In this document: positions 8,206-15,606 of the stretch, in pieces
How positions within the stretch are numbered: the first letter of the stretch is position 1
How the letters are laid out: the number at the start of each line of letters is the position of its first letter
Program-made: the position numbers and the translations under genes
DNA from: an uncultured Eubacteriales bacterium
GTDB lineage: Bacteria > Bacillota > Clostridia > Christensenellales > Aristaeellaceae
NCBI GenBank assembly: GCA_902765305.1
Contig: CACWZI010000001.1
Coordinates: 23,503 to 87,502, forward strand
Length of the DNA stretch: 64,000 nt
Direction of reading: 5' to 3'
Notes under the pieces: generated by a model
Seen by the model: the letters and a program-made list of their open reading frames with translations, nothing else
What the model was told of the DNA's origin: nothing
Databases searched by the model: none

Positions 8206-8231
8206 CGCAACGTCCAGCGGTCGTAAGTGGG
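8206..8231. promoter_or_regulatory. 26-bp intergenic repeat upstream of the recombinase operon
   Basis: Matches 10070-10095 at 24 of 26 bases (core GCGGTCGTAAGTGGG). Both copies lie just upstream of minus-strand transcription units (8145 and 10002), and on that strand both are followed by TTGCG(C/G)GG and a TTCT, so the repeat may carry a shared operator and -35 region. Confidence 0.5.
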
Positions 8232-8238
8232 AAATTTA

Positions 8239-8532
8239 TCATTTCCGCTTACGCCTGATCGCGTTTCCCCTGGCTGGGCGCTGAGCAATAAGCGCGTTCA
8301 GTGCCTCCCGCTTCTCGCCAAATATCAGCGTCACAGGATCGAGCTCCAGCGCTGCGCACATCAGAAGCCCCGTCCTCAGATTGACGCGGTATACCTCCCT
8401 CTCCCCATACTCGAAACGTTGATACTGCCGGATCTGCATACCAGCCATTGTTGCCACCTGCTGCTGGGAATACCCCAGTTTCAGCCGGGCCTTTCGGAGC
8501 ATTTCTCCTTCACGGGTAATCTGCCTGTTCAC
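8239..8532 (-). CDS. XRE-family transcriptional regulator
   Basis: A 97-residue protein with a Cro/CI-type helix-turn-helix (LRKARLKLGYSQQQVATMAG, then IRQYQRFEYGER) at residues ~11-65 and a basic C-terminus (AIRRKRK). It probably binds DNA as a dimer near its own gene. GTG start at 8532 has AGGAGG about 7 nt upstream. It lies between the recombinase operon and the gene block at 8711-10002, on the same strand, so it is placed to control the recombinase operon, whose 26-bp repeat lies immediately downstream. Confidence 0.85.
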   Translation of the reverse strand: MNRQITREGEMLRKARLKLGYSQQQVATMAGMQIRQYQRFEYGEREVYRVNLRTGLLMCAALELDPVTLIFGEKREALNALIAQRPARGNAIRRKRK

Positions 8533-8653
8533 GTGACGACCTCCTGTCGTTTGAGCTTAGTAGTGAGTAGGCCACAACGCCCCGCACAAGTCAAGCGACT
8601 ACGCCGGAAGTTATCAGATTGTCGGCAGAGTTATCCGTTCCGTCAGAATTCAG

Positions 8654-8688
8654 AAAAGAAAAAAACGGGAAACCGTAAAGGTCTCCCG
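8654..8688 (-). terminator. Intrinsic terminator of the 8711-10002 operon
   Basis: On the minus strand, CGGGAGACC-TTTAC-GGTTTCCCG is followed by a run of T broken once by a C. It lies 22 nt after the stop codon of the 8711 gene. Confidence 0.8.
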
Positions 8689-8710
8689 AAAATAGTCGAT
8701 AATACTGTGC

Positions 8711-9436
8711 TTATTCCGCAGGCCCTTTCTGGAGGGCAGTGAGGATCGCTGCCAGCTCCTTTTCCCGTGAGTGCATGCTGTAGGCCAACTTAGCCCGCAT
8801 GACTTCTTGATGCAGTTCCCGTTCATCATCGCTCTCCCAGTCGGGGAAAAAACCATACCGTCTGCCCAATTCATCGAGGGCTTCCTCAAACGGTATGCCC
8901 TTTGTAGCGCTTTCCTGGCTCTCCTCGCATGACTGCTTTATCTTTTCCAATTCAGTGGGCAGGGCTTCCTGTGAAAAACCAAAGAAGGATGCCTTGTGCA
9001 TTACATCAGCGACCAGTTCATAGATGTAACATTGTGTCAGTGATGTATTTGCAACCCGGAATCCTAAAATCACTTCCTGCTCGGTAAATTCATAGGCGTA
9101 ATGCTGACATTTGACACCATCCCGAAGCAGCTCGTCCATAAACACCAGTTCAAATGCTCTGTCGTGCCGTCCGTTTTTCATGATTCTGTGCGCGAACAGC
9201 AGACCCTTCTTACCTTCTTCTGGTGCCACGACCTTCAATGTCCTCAGCCGTTCCACAAACAGCCGGAGCCCTTGCTTAACGCGCTCCTGGATTTCCCGGA
9301 CAGTCATATCAAGCAGCTCAGGGTGCTCCTCATAGCCTATGGGGAAATGCCAGCGGTAGGTTCCGATCAGCTTTTCCGTGTCCAGCTCGCATAACACTTC
9401 CTGGACTGTTTTGAGCGTTGCCCTGGTTATACTCAT
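8711..9436 (-). CDS. Unknown protein, possibly DUF6557-like
   Basis: A 241-residue soluble protein. The N-terminal part (VQEVLCELDTEKLIGTY..., followed by a long helical stretch) and the later 'SLTQCYIYELVADVMHKASFFGF' recall DUF6557-type proteins of clostridial mobile elements, but this is from memory and only moderately sure. The C-terminal third is acidic and helical. Its start overlaps the stop of the GrpB-like gene by 4 nt, so the two are one operon ending at the terminator at 8654-8688. Confidence 0.72.
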   Translation of the reverse strand: MSITRATLKTVQEVLCELDTEKLIGTYRWHFPIGYEEHPELLDMTVREIQERVKQGLRLFVERLRTLKVVAPEEGKKGLLFAHRIMKNGRHDRAFELVFMDELLRDGVKCQHYAYEFTEQEVILGFRVANTSLTQCYIYELVADVMHKASFFGFSQEALPTELEKIKQSCEESQESATKGIPFEEALDELGRRYGFFPDWESDDERELHQEVMRAKLAYSMHSREKELAAILTALQKGPAE

Positions 9437-10002
9437 GTGATTCCCTCTTTTCCATCATACTCCCCGGATGCCTGGCGGTAGGCGCTGAGTACGCCTTCGA
9501 TGAACAATCCCTTCAGTGCGCTGTACGTGGCGCGGTCATCCGGAAAGAGGTCCCACAGCAGTGTCTTCAGGCGGGCGTACTTGCTACAGATGACAGGATT
9601 GGTCCGTTCGATCTTCTGAAACAGCAGCTGGTCCTGGGCAACCTGATTCCCTTCATGGCACAGATGCACATAGAAGGTTTCATGGGGCTTATCCCCGCTG
9701 GAGAGGAAGTACCTGCCCTGCCTGCCGCCGTCACCGAGATTCTTGTAACCGATGCGCTCCAGGTCGGGGATGACATCCTCCACTGGAACATCGTCGTTCG
9801 GGCATACGAGAATGTCAATGATGGGCTTGGCTACCATGCCTTCAATCGATGTGGAGCCCACATGGTAAACAGCACCATAGTGGTCCTCGGCAATCATCGA
9901 GCCGATGATACCCTGCTTTTCCAGATGAAAGGTCTTGGCCCACTCCTTGTTCCACTGCGTCAGATAAACCTCGTTGTGAATGTCGATTCTCCAGTCATCC
10001 AT
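9433..10002 (-). CDS. GrpB-family nucleotidyltransferase-fold protein
   Basis: A 189-residue protein with the GrpB hallmark HVGSTSIEGMVAKPIIDIL at residues ~47-65, a nucleotidyltransferase-like fold with the GS motif and the DI pair. The later 'HVHLCHEGN'-like strand is also present (FYVHLCHEGNQ). In other bacteria GrpB proteins are associated with nucleotide transfer or CoA/dephospho-CoA metabolism, but the substrate is unproven. Start ATG at 10002 with GGAGGTGATT upstream. First gene of a two-gene operon; the 26-bp repeat lies ~70 nt upstream. Confidence 0.85.
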   Translation of the reverse strand: MDDWRIDIHNEVYLTQWNKEWAKTFHLEKQGIIGSMIAEDHYGAVYHVGSTSIEGMVAKPIIDILVCPNDDVPVEDVIPDLERIGYKNLGDGGRQGRYFLSSGDKPHETFYVHLCHEGNQVAQDQLLFQKIERTNPVICSKYARLKTLLWDLFPDDRATYSALKGLFIEGVLSAYRQASGEYDGKEGIT

Positions 10003-10069
10003 CCATAATCACCTCCATACTTCGGGATTGAACCGGCATGGGAGTATTGTGACATAAAAAAAGAATCCC

Positions 10070-10095
10070 CGCAACGTCTGGCGGTCGTAAGTGGG
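10070..10095. promoter_or_regulatory. 26-bp intergenic repeat, second copy
   Basis: Matches 8206-8231 at 24 of 26 bases. A shorter related sequence (tacgactggctgtcgtaag) lies at 10122-10140. The position upstream of the GrpB-like gene suggests a regulatory site shared with the recombinase operon. Confidence 0.5.
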
Positions 10096-10159
10096 GGTAT
10101 TTTCATCATAATATTTTATGATACGACTGGCTGTCGTAAGAGAAAGCATCGGCCTGATG

Positions 10160-10306
10160 ATGCCTGTAACCTCTGGTGATTGTAACCTCATGTACAGGGT
10201 AGCTGTAACCTGCGGTTGCTCGGGAAAACGAGGTTACATTGTATCAAAAAAAGCGTTTGTTTCCAATATCAAAAGAACTCGGTCAAATGAACTGATCGAG
10301 TTCTTT
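10160..10306 (+). other. Hairpin, conserved 31-nt block and terminator-like hairpin, copy 1
   Basis: A gtaacctc segment near 10160 can pair with cgaggttac at ~10230. Then comes a 31-nt block at 10236-10266 (starts ACATTGTATCAAAA) that matches 20861-20891 with 2 differences, then a long hairpin (AAAGAACTCG at 10272 with its complement ending 10306) and a T-rich tail. The same three-part order occurs at 20830-20935. A repeated regulatory or small-RNA cassette is possible; no protein is called here. Confidence 0.55.
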
Positions 10307-10375
10307 CTTTTGTCATACAGATTATAGTAAAACGCTGCCTTTTGACTGCAACAAAGCAAAATAAACATATAAGTA

Positions 10376-10404
10376 TTGACAAAATAAGAATAAACGCCTA
10401 TAAT
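10376..10404 (+). promoter_or_regulatory. Strong sigma-A-type promoter for the ImmA module
   Basis: TTGACA (10376-10381), 17-bp spacer, TATAAT (10399-10404): consensus at both boxes. The start codon of the next gene is ~30 nt downstream behind GGGGGTG. Confidence 0.85.
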
Positions 10405-10435
10405 TATACACAACAAAACCTTTGGGGGTGATATT

Positions 10436-11197
10436 ATGCTTGATCGTGTCGGTTTTAACGTGTCCCCGCAAATCCGCAATAGCATCATTCAGAGTGTATC
10501 TGATGCTGTTGGTGACTTTATCAAAGAGGATGTTCGTCGATATCGCTTAAGAACTCGAAACGGTAATGCCGGTCGGGTTTGGGACTTTCTGAATACCTCG
10601 CTTTGTGAGTCTTTGGATAGCCCTGATTGCATGACCTACGTTGTCAATCGTGGGCCTTGGGAAATGGTTATTGTCTACGAAAAAAAGACAAAATGGATTT
10701 ATACCATCATGAGAGAGGCTCGATTCGCATCTATCAGACACAATACGCCCAAGAGGCGCAGGATGCACTACCTCGATATGTTCACACGCCACTTCAACAG
10801 CGACCTGCTTGCATCAATCGGGCAGACTCATATGTTTACCAAGGAGTTTTCCGATGAATACGAATTGAGTGAATTGGTTGGCAAGATGCTATATGCTCTT
10901 CAGGTGGATGGCGCTGTGATTGATAGACACGTATTGGTGCTTTTTGATAGTAGGAATCACCAACTGACTTCGATCCGAGCCGTAATGATCGATAGCAACC
11001 TTGACATCGTTGCTGAGGAAAACTGGACAAACAGTATTCCGTCAACTGACAGTGTGATTGTTGAGACAGAGGATCATATGGGAAATACGGCTAAAGATCC
11101 CAACCATGGCCTTAGGCTTACAAGTAAAGCTGCAGCACGTAAGAAGGAAAAGCTCCACATAAGGAAACAAGAGGCAGATAAGACTGATGAGATGTAA
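10436..11197 (+). CDS. Unknown protein coupled to an ImmA/IrrE regulator (DUF5986-like)
   Basis: A 253-residue soluble protein with a basic, lysine-rich C-terminal tail (KAAARKKEKLHIRKQ). I think it belongs to DUF5986, small proteins often found beside ImmA/IrrE-type regulators, but this is from memory. No catalytic motif is obvious. ATG at 10436 follows GGGGGTGATATT. The XRE-ImmA gene begins 23 nt after its stop, so the two form an operon from the promoter at 10376. A plausible role is as the target, partner or sensor of the metallopeptidase. Confidence 0.72.
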   Translation: MLDRVGFNVSPQIRNSIIQSVSDAVGDFIKEDVRRYRLRTRNGNAGRVWDFLNTSLCESLDSPDCMTYVVNRGPWEMVIVYEKKTKWIYTIMREARFASIRHNTPKRRRMHYLDMFTRHFNSDLLASIGQTHMFTKEFSDEYELSELVGKMLYALQVDGAVIDRHVLVLFDSRNHQLTSIRAVMIDSNLDIVAEENWTNSIPSTDSVIVETEDHMGNTAKDPNHGLRLTSKAAARKKEKLHIRKQEADKTDEM

Positions 11198-11220
11198 CAA
11201 ATATTTTGATGAGGTGTAGT

Positions 11221-12375
11221 ATGATTACGTCATTTAACGGCGAACGCCTTAAGAAAGCACGTGTTTATCGTGGCATGACCGTGGCAGAATTGGCAGAAAA
11301 AGCTGGTTGCTTAAGGCAGACTGTGTCGATGTATGAGAATGGCAAGACAAAGCCGATGGATGAAACAACGATAATGCGCTTGGCAGATGTACTGTGCTTT
11401 CCTCCAAAGTTTTTTATGGAGGATGATACCCCTGTAACGGTTGGTTCAGTGTATTTCAGGGCTTTGCTGACGACAAACAAGAAGTATCGTGCTGAACAGA
11501 TTCAGAAAATGGAGTTTCTGGCCCAGCTCTATTGTTTTTTGCAGGAGTATATTGATTTTCCAAAACTGGAACTGCCTGACTTTTCAGGTTGCACACCAGA
11601 AGATGCAGCGAAGAAGCTTCGGGAGCATTGGAAACTTGGTAAAGGACCAATTGAAAATATAGTTGGCATTGCTGAATCACACGGTATACTGGTTACTTCA
11701 TTCGCAACATCCACAGACGATATAGATGCGTTCAGTCAGATGGTTGATGTGAATGGAAATACGGTATACCTTATTGGATACTCAAATAATAAAACATCCG
11801 CGGCTCGTATCCACTTTGACATTGCTCACGAAATAGGCCATATTTGCCTTCATGAGTGGAGTGAGGATGTTGAAGCGCTTGACAGAAAAGAATTCAAAGA
11901 AAGAGAGGATGAAGCAAATAGGTTTGCAGCCGCTTTCCTTCTTCCGGAAGAGAGTTTTAGAGCAGATGCCACAAGACAACTGCTTCGAATCCCCTATTAT
12001 ACAGAATTGAAGAGAAGATGGAAAGTGTCCATTCAAGCCATGAGCAGACGCGCTCAAAAACTGGGAATAATCTCTATGGATGAGTATCAAATGACGATTC
12101 GTATTCTACAGCGAAGAGGCATGAGAAAAGATGAACCTCTTGATGATATACTCAGGACTGCTACACCCTCTCTATTGAAAACAGCAGTTTCGATGTTGAT
12201 AGAGGAAGATGTGTTTACGCCTAAAGAGTTTATGGATGAATTGTCTTATGTGTATGGATTTAGTCTATCAGCAAAGGAAGTTGAGTATCTGTTGGATCTA
12301 CCGGAAGGTACATTGAACGTTTCCAATATAATTGATTTCAAGAGCCTGAAGCTAAAGGGCATCAAGAAACAATAA
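11221..12375 (+). CDS. XRE regulator fused to an ImmA/IrrE metallopeptidase
   Basis: About 384 residues. Residues ~5-65 form a Cro/CI helix-turn-helix (LKKARVYRGMTVAELAEKAG). Residues ~150-270 form an ImmA/IrrE zinc peptidase with HEIGH and the downstream glutamate segment EDEANRFAAAFLLPEE. In ICEBs1 and deinococcal homologues these proteins cleave a repressor after DNA damage, inducing an element or a repair regulon. The C-terminal ~100 residues are an extra helical domain. Start: ATG at 11221, preceded by GAGGTG; an upstream TTG at 11206 is less likely. Together with the previous gene it is a likely control switch for the island. Confidence 0.9.
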   Translation: MITSFNGERLKKARVYRGMTVAELAEKAGCLRQTVSMYENGKTKPMDETTIMRLADVLCFPPKFFMEDDTPVTVGSVYFRALLTTNKKYRAEQIQKMEFLAQLYCFLQEYIDFPKLELPDFSGCTPEDAAKKLREHWKLGKGPIENIVGIAESHGILVTSFATSTDDIDAFSQMVDVNGNTVYLIGYSNNKTSAARIHFDIAHEIGHICLHEWSEDVEALDRKEFKEREDEANRFAAAFLLPEESFRADATRQLLRIPYYTELKRRWKVSIQAMSRRAQKLGIISMDEYQMTIRILQRRGMRKDEPLDDILRTATPSLLKTAVSMLIEEDVFTPKEFMDELSYVYGFSLSAKEVEYLLDLPEGTLNVSNIIDFKSLKLKGIKKQ

Positions 12376-12436
12376 GGCACATAAATATGGACTATATTTC
12401 CTGGCTGTGTATTAAAACATGAAAAGAGGGGAAAGC

Positions 12437-12562
12437 GTGGCGGTTCATCATGGCGGAAAAGTTGGCAAAGCAGCAAAGACTCTGGCGTCAAAATCAACTT
12501 CCAAAACTCAGAAGAGCAAAGCAGGCACGACTCTGGCTAACCATAAGGCAGAAAAACATTAG
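12437..12562 (+). CDS. Small basic Ser/Lys/Ala-rich protein (41 aa)
   Basis: GTG at 12437 follows AGAGGGGAA; the protein begins MAVHHGGKVGKAAKTLASK and ends in NHKAEKH. An in-frame ATG at 12419 would add 6 residues but lacks a ribosome site. Composition is strongly basic with repeated SK, TK and KS steps and histidine-rich ends. I recall similar short proteins in clostridial mobile elements, with no known function; nucleic-acid binding is a reasonable guess. It lies 61 nt after the ImmA gene and before a hairpin, so it is the end of that operon. Confidence 0.65.
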   Translation: MAVHHGGKVGKAAKTLASKSTSKTQKSKAGTTLANHKAEKH

Positions 12563-12578
12563 ACAGTCACTGTAAAAC

Positions 12579-12622
12579 AACCACCATAGCAGTATTGGTA
12601 AACAAATACTACTATGGTGGTT
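12579..12622. terminator. Long hairpin terminator between the ImmA operon and the dGTPase relic
   Basis: An 18-bp stem with one mismatch (AACCACCATAG at 12579, complement ending 12622) closes an 8-nt loop. It is AT-flanked and lies between convergent genes, so it probably serves both strands. A long T-run is lacking. Confidence 0.65.
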
Positions 12623-12638
12623 AATGATATGCAATTAT

Positions 12639-12893
12639 TTATAATGGTTTGAAAATAGTTTGAGGATTCTCTGAGAATAAACGACCATAGAATTCCATTG
12701 CATATCTATCTGTCATTCCGGCTATAAAATCACAAATTGTTCTTGCTTGCCATAACACATCTGTCGACATAAGGTACAATGCTTTTGTATCCTCCGGGAG
12801 TAAAACAAAACCTCCCGGAGAGTTTAACTTCTTAAACATATTCACAATAAGGTCATGTCCACGGTTTTCAGCAACCTTTCTGATTGTTGTTTT
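12639..12893 (-). pseudogene. C-terminal fragment of a dGTP triphosphohydrolase-like protein
   Basis: The stretch ICDFIAGMTDRYAMEFYGRL is the typical C-terminal signature of deoxyguanosinetriphosphate triphosphohydrolases (dGTPase/HD family). Only ~85 residues remain: the frame reaches back to a stop near 12895 and the HD catalytic domain is missing. The only ATG in this piece (12845) is internal to the conserved region, so the fragment is not expected to make an enzyme. It is likely a remnant left by recombination within the island. dGTPases deplete dNTPs and can limit phage growth, so it could be the scar of a lost defence gene, but that is a guess. Confidence 0.65.
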
Positions 12894-12917
12894 TCATGGA
12901 TTTGTCCTCACTTTCGA

Positions 12918-14033
12918 TTAATCGTTGAAATCGTTTTGCGCAGTGTTCATTTCAGGGCGCTTGTCGTCCTCGGTGACGAGCACCGGTTTTCCCTGCGGGC
13001 GTTCCACCAGCCCGGCCAGCAGCTCAGCAAAGTGCTTCTTGCCCAGGAGCCGTTCCATCGCGGTGATGCCCAGCAGTTTCTGTTCATAGGGGTTCTTGCC
13101 ATCGGCGATGACCTTCGCTGCCACGGCCTGATCGTTCACATAACGGCGGTTCGCCCGGCCCTCCACGACCTTCCAGCCTGGGAACCGCGTCCCGGCCAGC
13201 GCCGCCTGCAGCGCGTAGTCCTTGATGCCGCTTGCCCAGTTGACCAGGGCGTCCACCTGTGTTAATATGGAAGCGATCTCATCGTCGGTCAGCAGGGGCG
13301 GCTCCCGAAAGTCGTACTGCGCCAGGGCCATCTGGTGCTCGGCCAGCGTCCGGCACTGGTTCCTGGCCCGGCAGAACCGGCACCAGTCGCCGCACTCGAA
13401 TTCGCCCTTGCCCTCGTAAGCCATCTGCGCGATGGGCGCGAGCACGTCGTTGGACCAGGCATACAGGTCATCCTTCGTGATCTCCGCCTCGTCAATGGCA
13501 GACAGCCGGGGCTGGAAGATGACCGTCTTCACGCGGGTGAAGTCGTACAGGCAGGAGAGCAACTCGCACACGCCCAGGCTGTAGATGCGCAACTGCGGCG
13601 AGGTGGCGGGCACCGGCAGATTGCCGAATTTGAAGTCGATCACGATGACCGTGTCGCCGCCGACCACGATTGCGTCCGAGGTGCCCATGCAGTCCGGGAT
13701 GAAGGCCCGCAGGTCAAGGCGCTGTTCAACGTACACGGCGGGCTCGATGCCCTGGGCGCGGAAGTCGGCGACCTGCTCCATGACGTACTGGACGTAGCCT
13801 TCCGCCGCCTCCTGCATCTCGTTGCTGTACTGCTTGAACAGCGGGCGCGGGTCAGTGGTGTTCCTGCCCAACGTCTGAAGCAGCAGGTGCTCGCACAACG
13901 CATGGGCCTCGGTGCCCTCGGAAGCGTAGCTGCTGGTGGTGTCCGCCATGTCCTCGCACAGCCGGGCCGAGCGCGGGCAGTGCAGCCACCGTTCGCTGCT
14001 GGAGGGGGACAGGAGGGAATGCTGATTAGGCAT
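12918..14033 (-). CDS. DUF2800 phage protein, PD-(D/E)XK nuclease fold
   Basis: About 371 residues. The opening (HSLLSPSSSERWLHCPRSA) is the DUF2800 signature. A RecB/Cas4-like nuclease core follows, with SDAIVV...VIVIDFKFG holding the D and the D-x-K residues, and a cysteine cluster CGDWCRFCRARNQC near residue 225 that resembles an iron-sulfur site. Such proteins occur in phage replication modules and probably act as exonucleases. Start: ATG at 14033 (MPNQHS) overlaps the preceding stop by 8 nt and is preferred over the further upstream start. Cotranscribed with the genes at 14026-15169. Confidence 0.88.
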   Translation of the reverse strand: MPNQHSLLSPSSSERWLHCPRSARLCEDMADTTSSYASEGTEAHALCEHLLLQTLGRNTTDPRPLFKQYSNEMQEAAEGYVQYVMEQVADFRAQGIEPAVYVEQRLDLRAFIPDCMGTSDAIVVGGDTVIVIDFKFGNLPVPATSPQLRIYSLGVCELLSCLYDFTRVKTVIFQPRLSAIDEAEITKDDLYAWSNDVLAPIAQMAYEGKGEFECGDWCRFCRARNQCRTLAEHQMALAQYDFREPPLLTDDEIASILTQVDALVNWASGIKDYALQAALAGTRFPGWKVVEGRANRRYVNDQAVAAKVIADGKNPYEQKLLGITAMERLLGKKHFAELLAGLVERPQGKPVLVTEDDKRPEMNTAQNDFND

Positions 14034-14361
14034 CGTCGTCACCCCCGGTTCCAAGGGCCTGAACCGCCCTGACCAGCGGTTCGTAGTCGCTGGGGTTCAC
14101 ATCCTTCAGGGACTTCGCGCCCAGGTCGAGGATCATCTGCTTGATGTCCGCCGCAAAGCCCATCTCGCACTTGACGCGCAGGATGTCCCGCACGTCCTCC
14201 AGCTTCAGGGGCTTGCGCTCCTGGAGCAGCTCGGCCTCAGTCTCCTCCGGGGTGCTGTACATCTGCGCCAGGCTGTCCGCCACGCTGATCAGCGCGTTCG
14301 CCGCTGTGCGCAGCTCCTCGATCACGAGGTTCATCTCGCTCATTGCTGCCATTTTCCTCAT
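14026..14361 (-). CDS. Small phage-type protein preceding DUF2800
   Basis: About 105-111 residues, helical and acidic at both ends, ending GTGGDDDA. Homologues of unknown role commonly sit directly before DUF2800 in phage replication blocks; this is family memory. Starts at 14361 (GGAGG only 2 nt upstream), 14352 or 14343 are possible; 14352 has the best spacing. It overlaps the next gene by 8 nt. Confidence 0.72.
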   Translation of the reverse strand: MRKMAAMSEMNLVIEELRTAANALISVADSLAQMYSTPEETEAELLQERKPLKLEDVRDILRVKCEMGFAADIKQMILDLGAKSLKDVNPSDYEPLVRAVQALGTGGDDDA

Positions 14362-14548
14362 AGCCTCCGTTCTTGATCTGGTTGATTTCGATGTCGCTGA
14401 CCGTATCGCCGGGAACCAGAATGGTCAGCTTGCGCTTCTCGCCGAGCAGGAAACGCAGCAGGCGTTCCCGCACGGAGACATTCCGAATGGCGACCACGCC
14501 GCCGGTCTGCGGCTTGCGGGATACGCTGATTCGCAGGGTGTGCTGCAT
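14237..14548 (-). CDS. Small gene overlapping its downstream neighbour
   Basis: ATG at 14548 has an excellent ribosome site (GGGGAGGTGA, about 5 nt spacing) and begins MQHTLRISVSRKPQTGGVVA. The first ~60 residues look like a genuine basic protein (RERLLRFLLGEKRKLTILVP). The last ~40 residues run in a different frame through the start of the 14026-14361 gene and are of shadow-like composition (R, G, D, A). Either a real 103-residue protein with a long overlap exists, or the 3' end has been frameshifted. Confidence 0.5.
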   Translation of the reverse strand: MQHTLRISVSRKPQTGGVVAIRNVSVRERLLRFLLGEKRKLTILVPGDTVSDIEINQIKNGGYEENGSNERDEPRDRGAAHSGERADQRGGQPGADVQHPGGD

Positions 14549-14583
14549 GCTCTCACCTCCCCGAGAGGGCGGTATTGTTGTTG

Positions 14584-14629
14584 CCTCTCGTCCTGTAGCC
14601 ACGGGGAGGGGTCAAAAAGGACGTTTCTC
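14584..14629. repeat. Imperfect ~45-bp repeat, copy 2
   Basis: Related to 2615-2659. It covers the last codons of the sigma-like gene and the start of the leader of the 14548 gene on the minus strand. Confidence 0.5.
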
Positions 14630-15169
14630 CAGAATTTCCTTCAACTTTTTTTCAGCACGCTGCAGACGGTGGGAGACATTGTTGGGCTTGTCGCCGATCA
14701 TGGCGGCGTACTCGATCAGGGAGAGGCCATCCAGGTGGACAGCGATGATCATTTCGGCGTAGTCCGGCTTCAGCACACGGCGCAGCATCTCGCACTGTTC
14801 CTGGTAGCTGTCCCGCCGTTCCGCCGCGTACTGACCAGCGGTGTCCGGGAAGGCGTCGACGTCGAAGTGGCTACGCTCCCCGTGGTTCCCGGCGTCCTCA
14901 GGGTGATCTCCGATAAAGCCAACCTTGTGATCGAGACGCCGGGGGATGGCGTCATCGTCGGTGTGTCGCCAGTGGCGGTGCCAGTTGTTGTAGTCGGGCC
15001 GGTTGAAGCGCTCCTCGATGATCTCCTGTGGAGAGCGCGGCCTTATAGTGGAAGGATCATCCGCAACGGCTCGGCGCTCGTCGTAGTCGGTCTGGATCAT
15101 GAGGGTGAAGTCCTCCTCGGGTACGTCGATGTCGGTGAGTTGGTTGTCATAGCGAACTCTGATTTTCAT
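14612..15169 (-). CDS. Sigma-70-like protein (region 4 helix-turn-helix)
   Basis: About 185 residues. The C-terminal ~65 residues (YAEMIIAVHLDGLSLIEYAA, then NNVSHRLQRAEKKLKEILEK) match sigma-70 region 4, which contacts the -35 element. The N-terminal part has no region 2 that I can see and is rich in D, R and H, so this is a partial, mobile-element-type sigma-like protein; it may drive or modulate the DUF2800 operon. ATG at 15169 (MKIRVRYDNQ) with GGAAAGGGG upstream is preferred to an upstream start. Confidence 0.75.
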   Translation of the reverse strand: MKIRVRYDNQLTDIDVPEEDFTLMIQTDYDERRAVADDPSTIRPRSPQEIIEERFNRPDYNNWHRHWRHTDDDAIPRRLDHKVGFIGDHPEDAGNHGERSHFDVDAFPDTAGQYAAERRDSYQEQCEMLRRVLKPDYAEMIIAVHLDGLSLIEYAAMIGDKPNNVSHRLQRAEKKLKEILEKRPF

Positions 15170-15486
15170 GGAGTGCCCCTTTCCGCCTGGGCATCTCAGC
15201 GGGGGACACATAGAAATCCGGTCATCGACGCACCGTCACCGACCGGCATGGCTCAAAATGGGCGCAGCAAGGCTCGGTGGGTACATCGGTGGTCATGGAG
15301 CAGCCATGCTGCTCTGGACTCCGTATGTATCCCGCCGCCTTATGCGCATCTCAGGCTTTGAGATTGATGTGGGTGTTCTCTGTCTTACAGAGGACAGGAA
15401 CGATCGAAATGAGCAGAGAATAAGGTTTATACCGACTCAACTTATCAAAGGCTTCTCAATCGCAGTCCGTTTTTCAAATATTGAAT
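15170..15486. other. Gene-free stretch before the ABC-3C operon
   Basis: I see no gene with a ribosome site or recognisable product on either strand. Base composition falls toward AT after about 15380, marking the junction between the phage-type block and the ABC-3C module. Confidence 0.5.
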
Positions 15487-15515
15487 TTGACTTTTGGCCT
15501 GTATCGTGTTATGAT
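15487..15515 (+). promoter_or_regulatory. Promoter of the ABC-3C operon
   Basis: TTGACT (15487-15492), 17-bp spacer, TATGAT (15510-15515), ~90 nt before the first start codon. Confidence 0.65.
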
Positions 15516-15606
15516 TTTATTGTTGAGTGGACTGCCCTATCGACAATCTGATTATACAAAATGGCCCACTACAAGCTGGGGATGGTTTGGTACATGATGG
15601 GACAGA

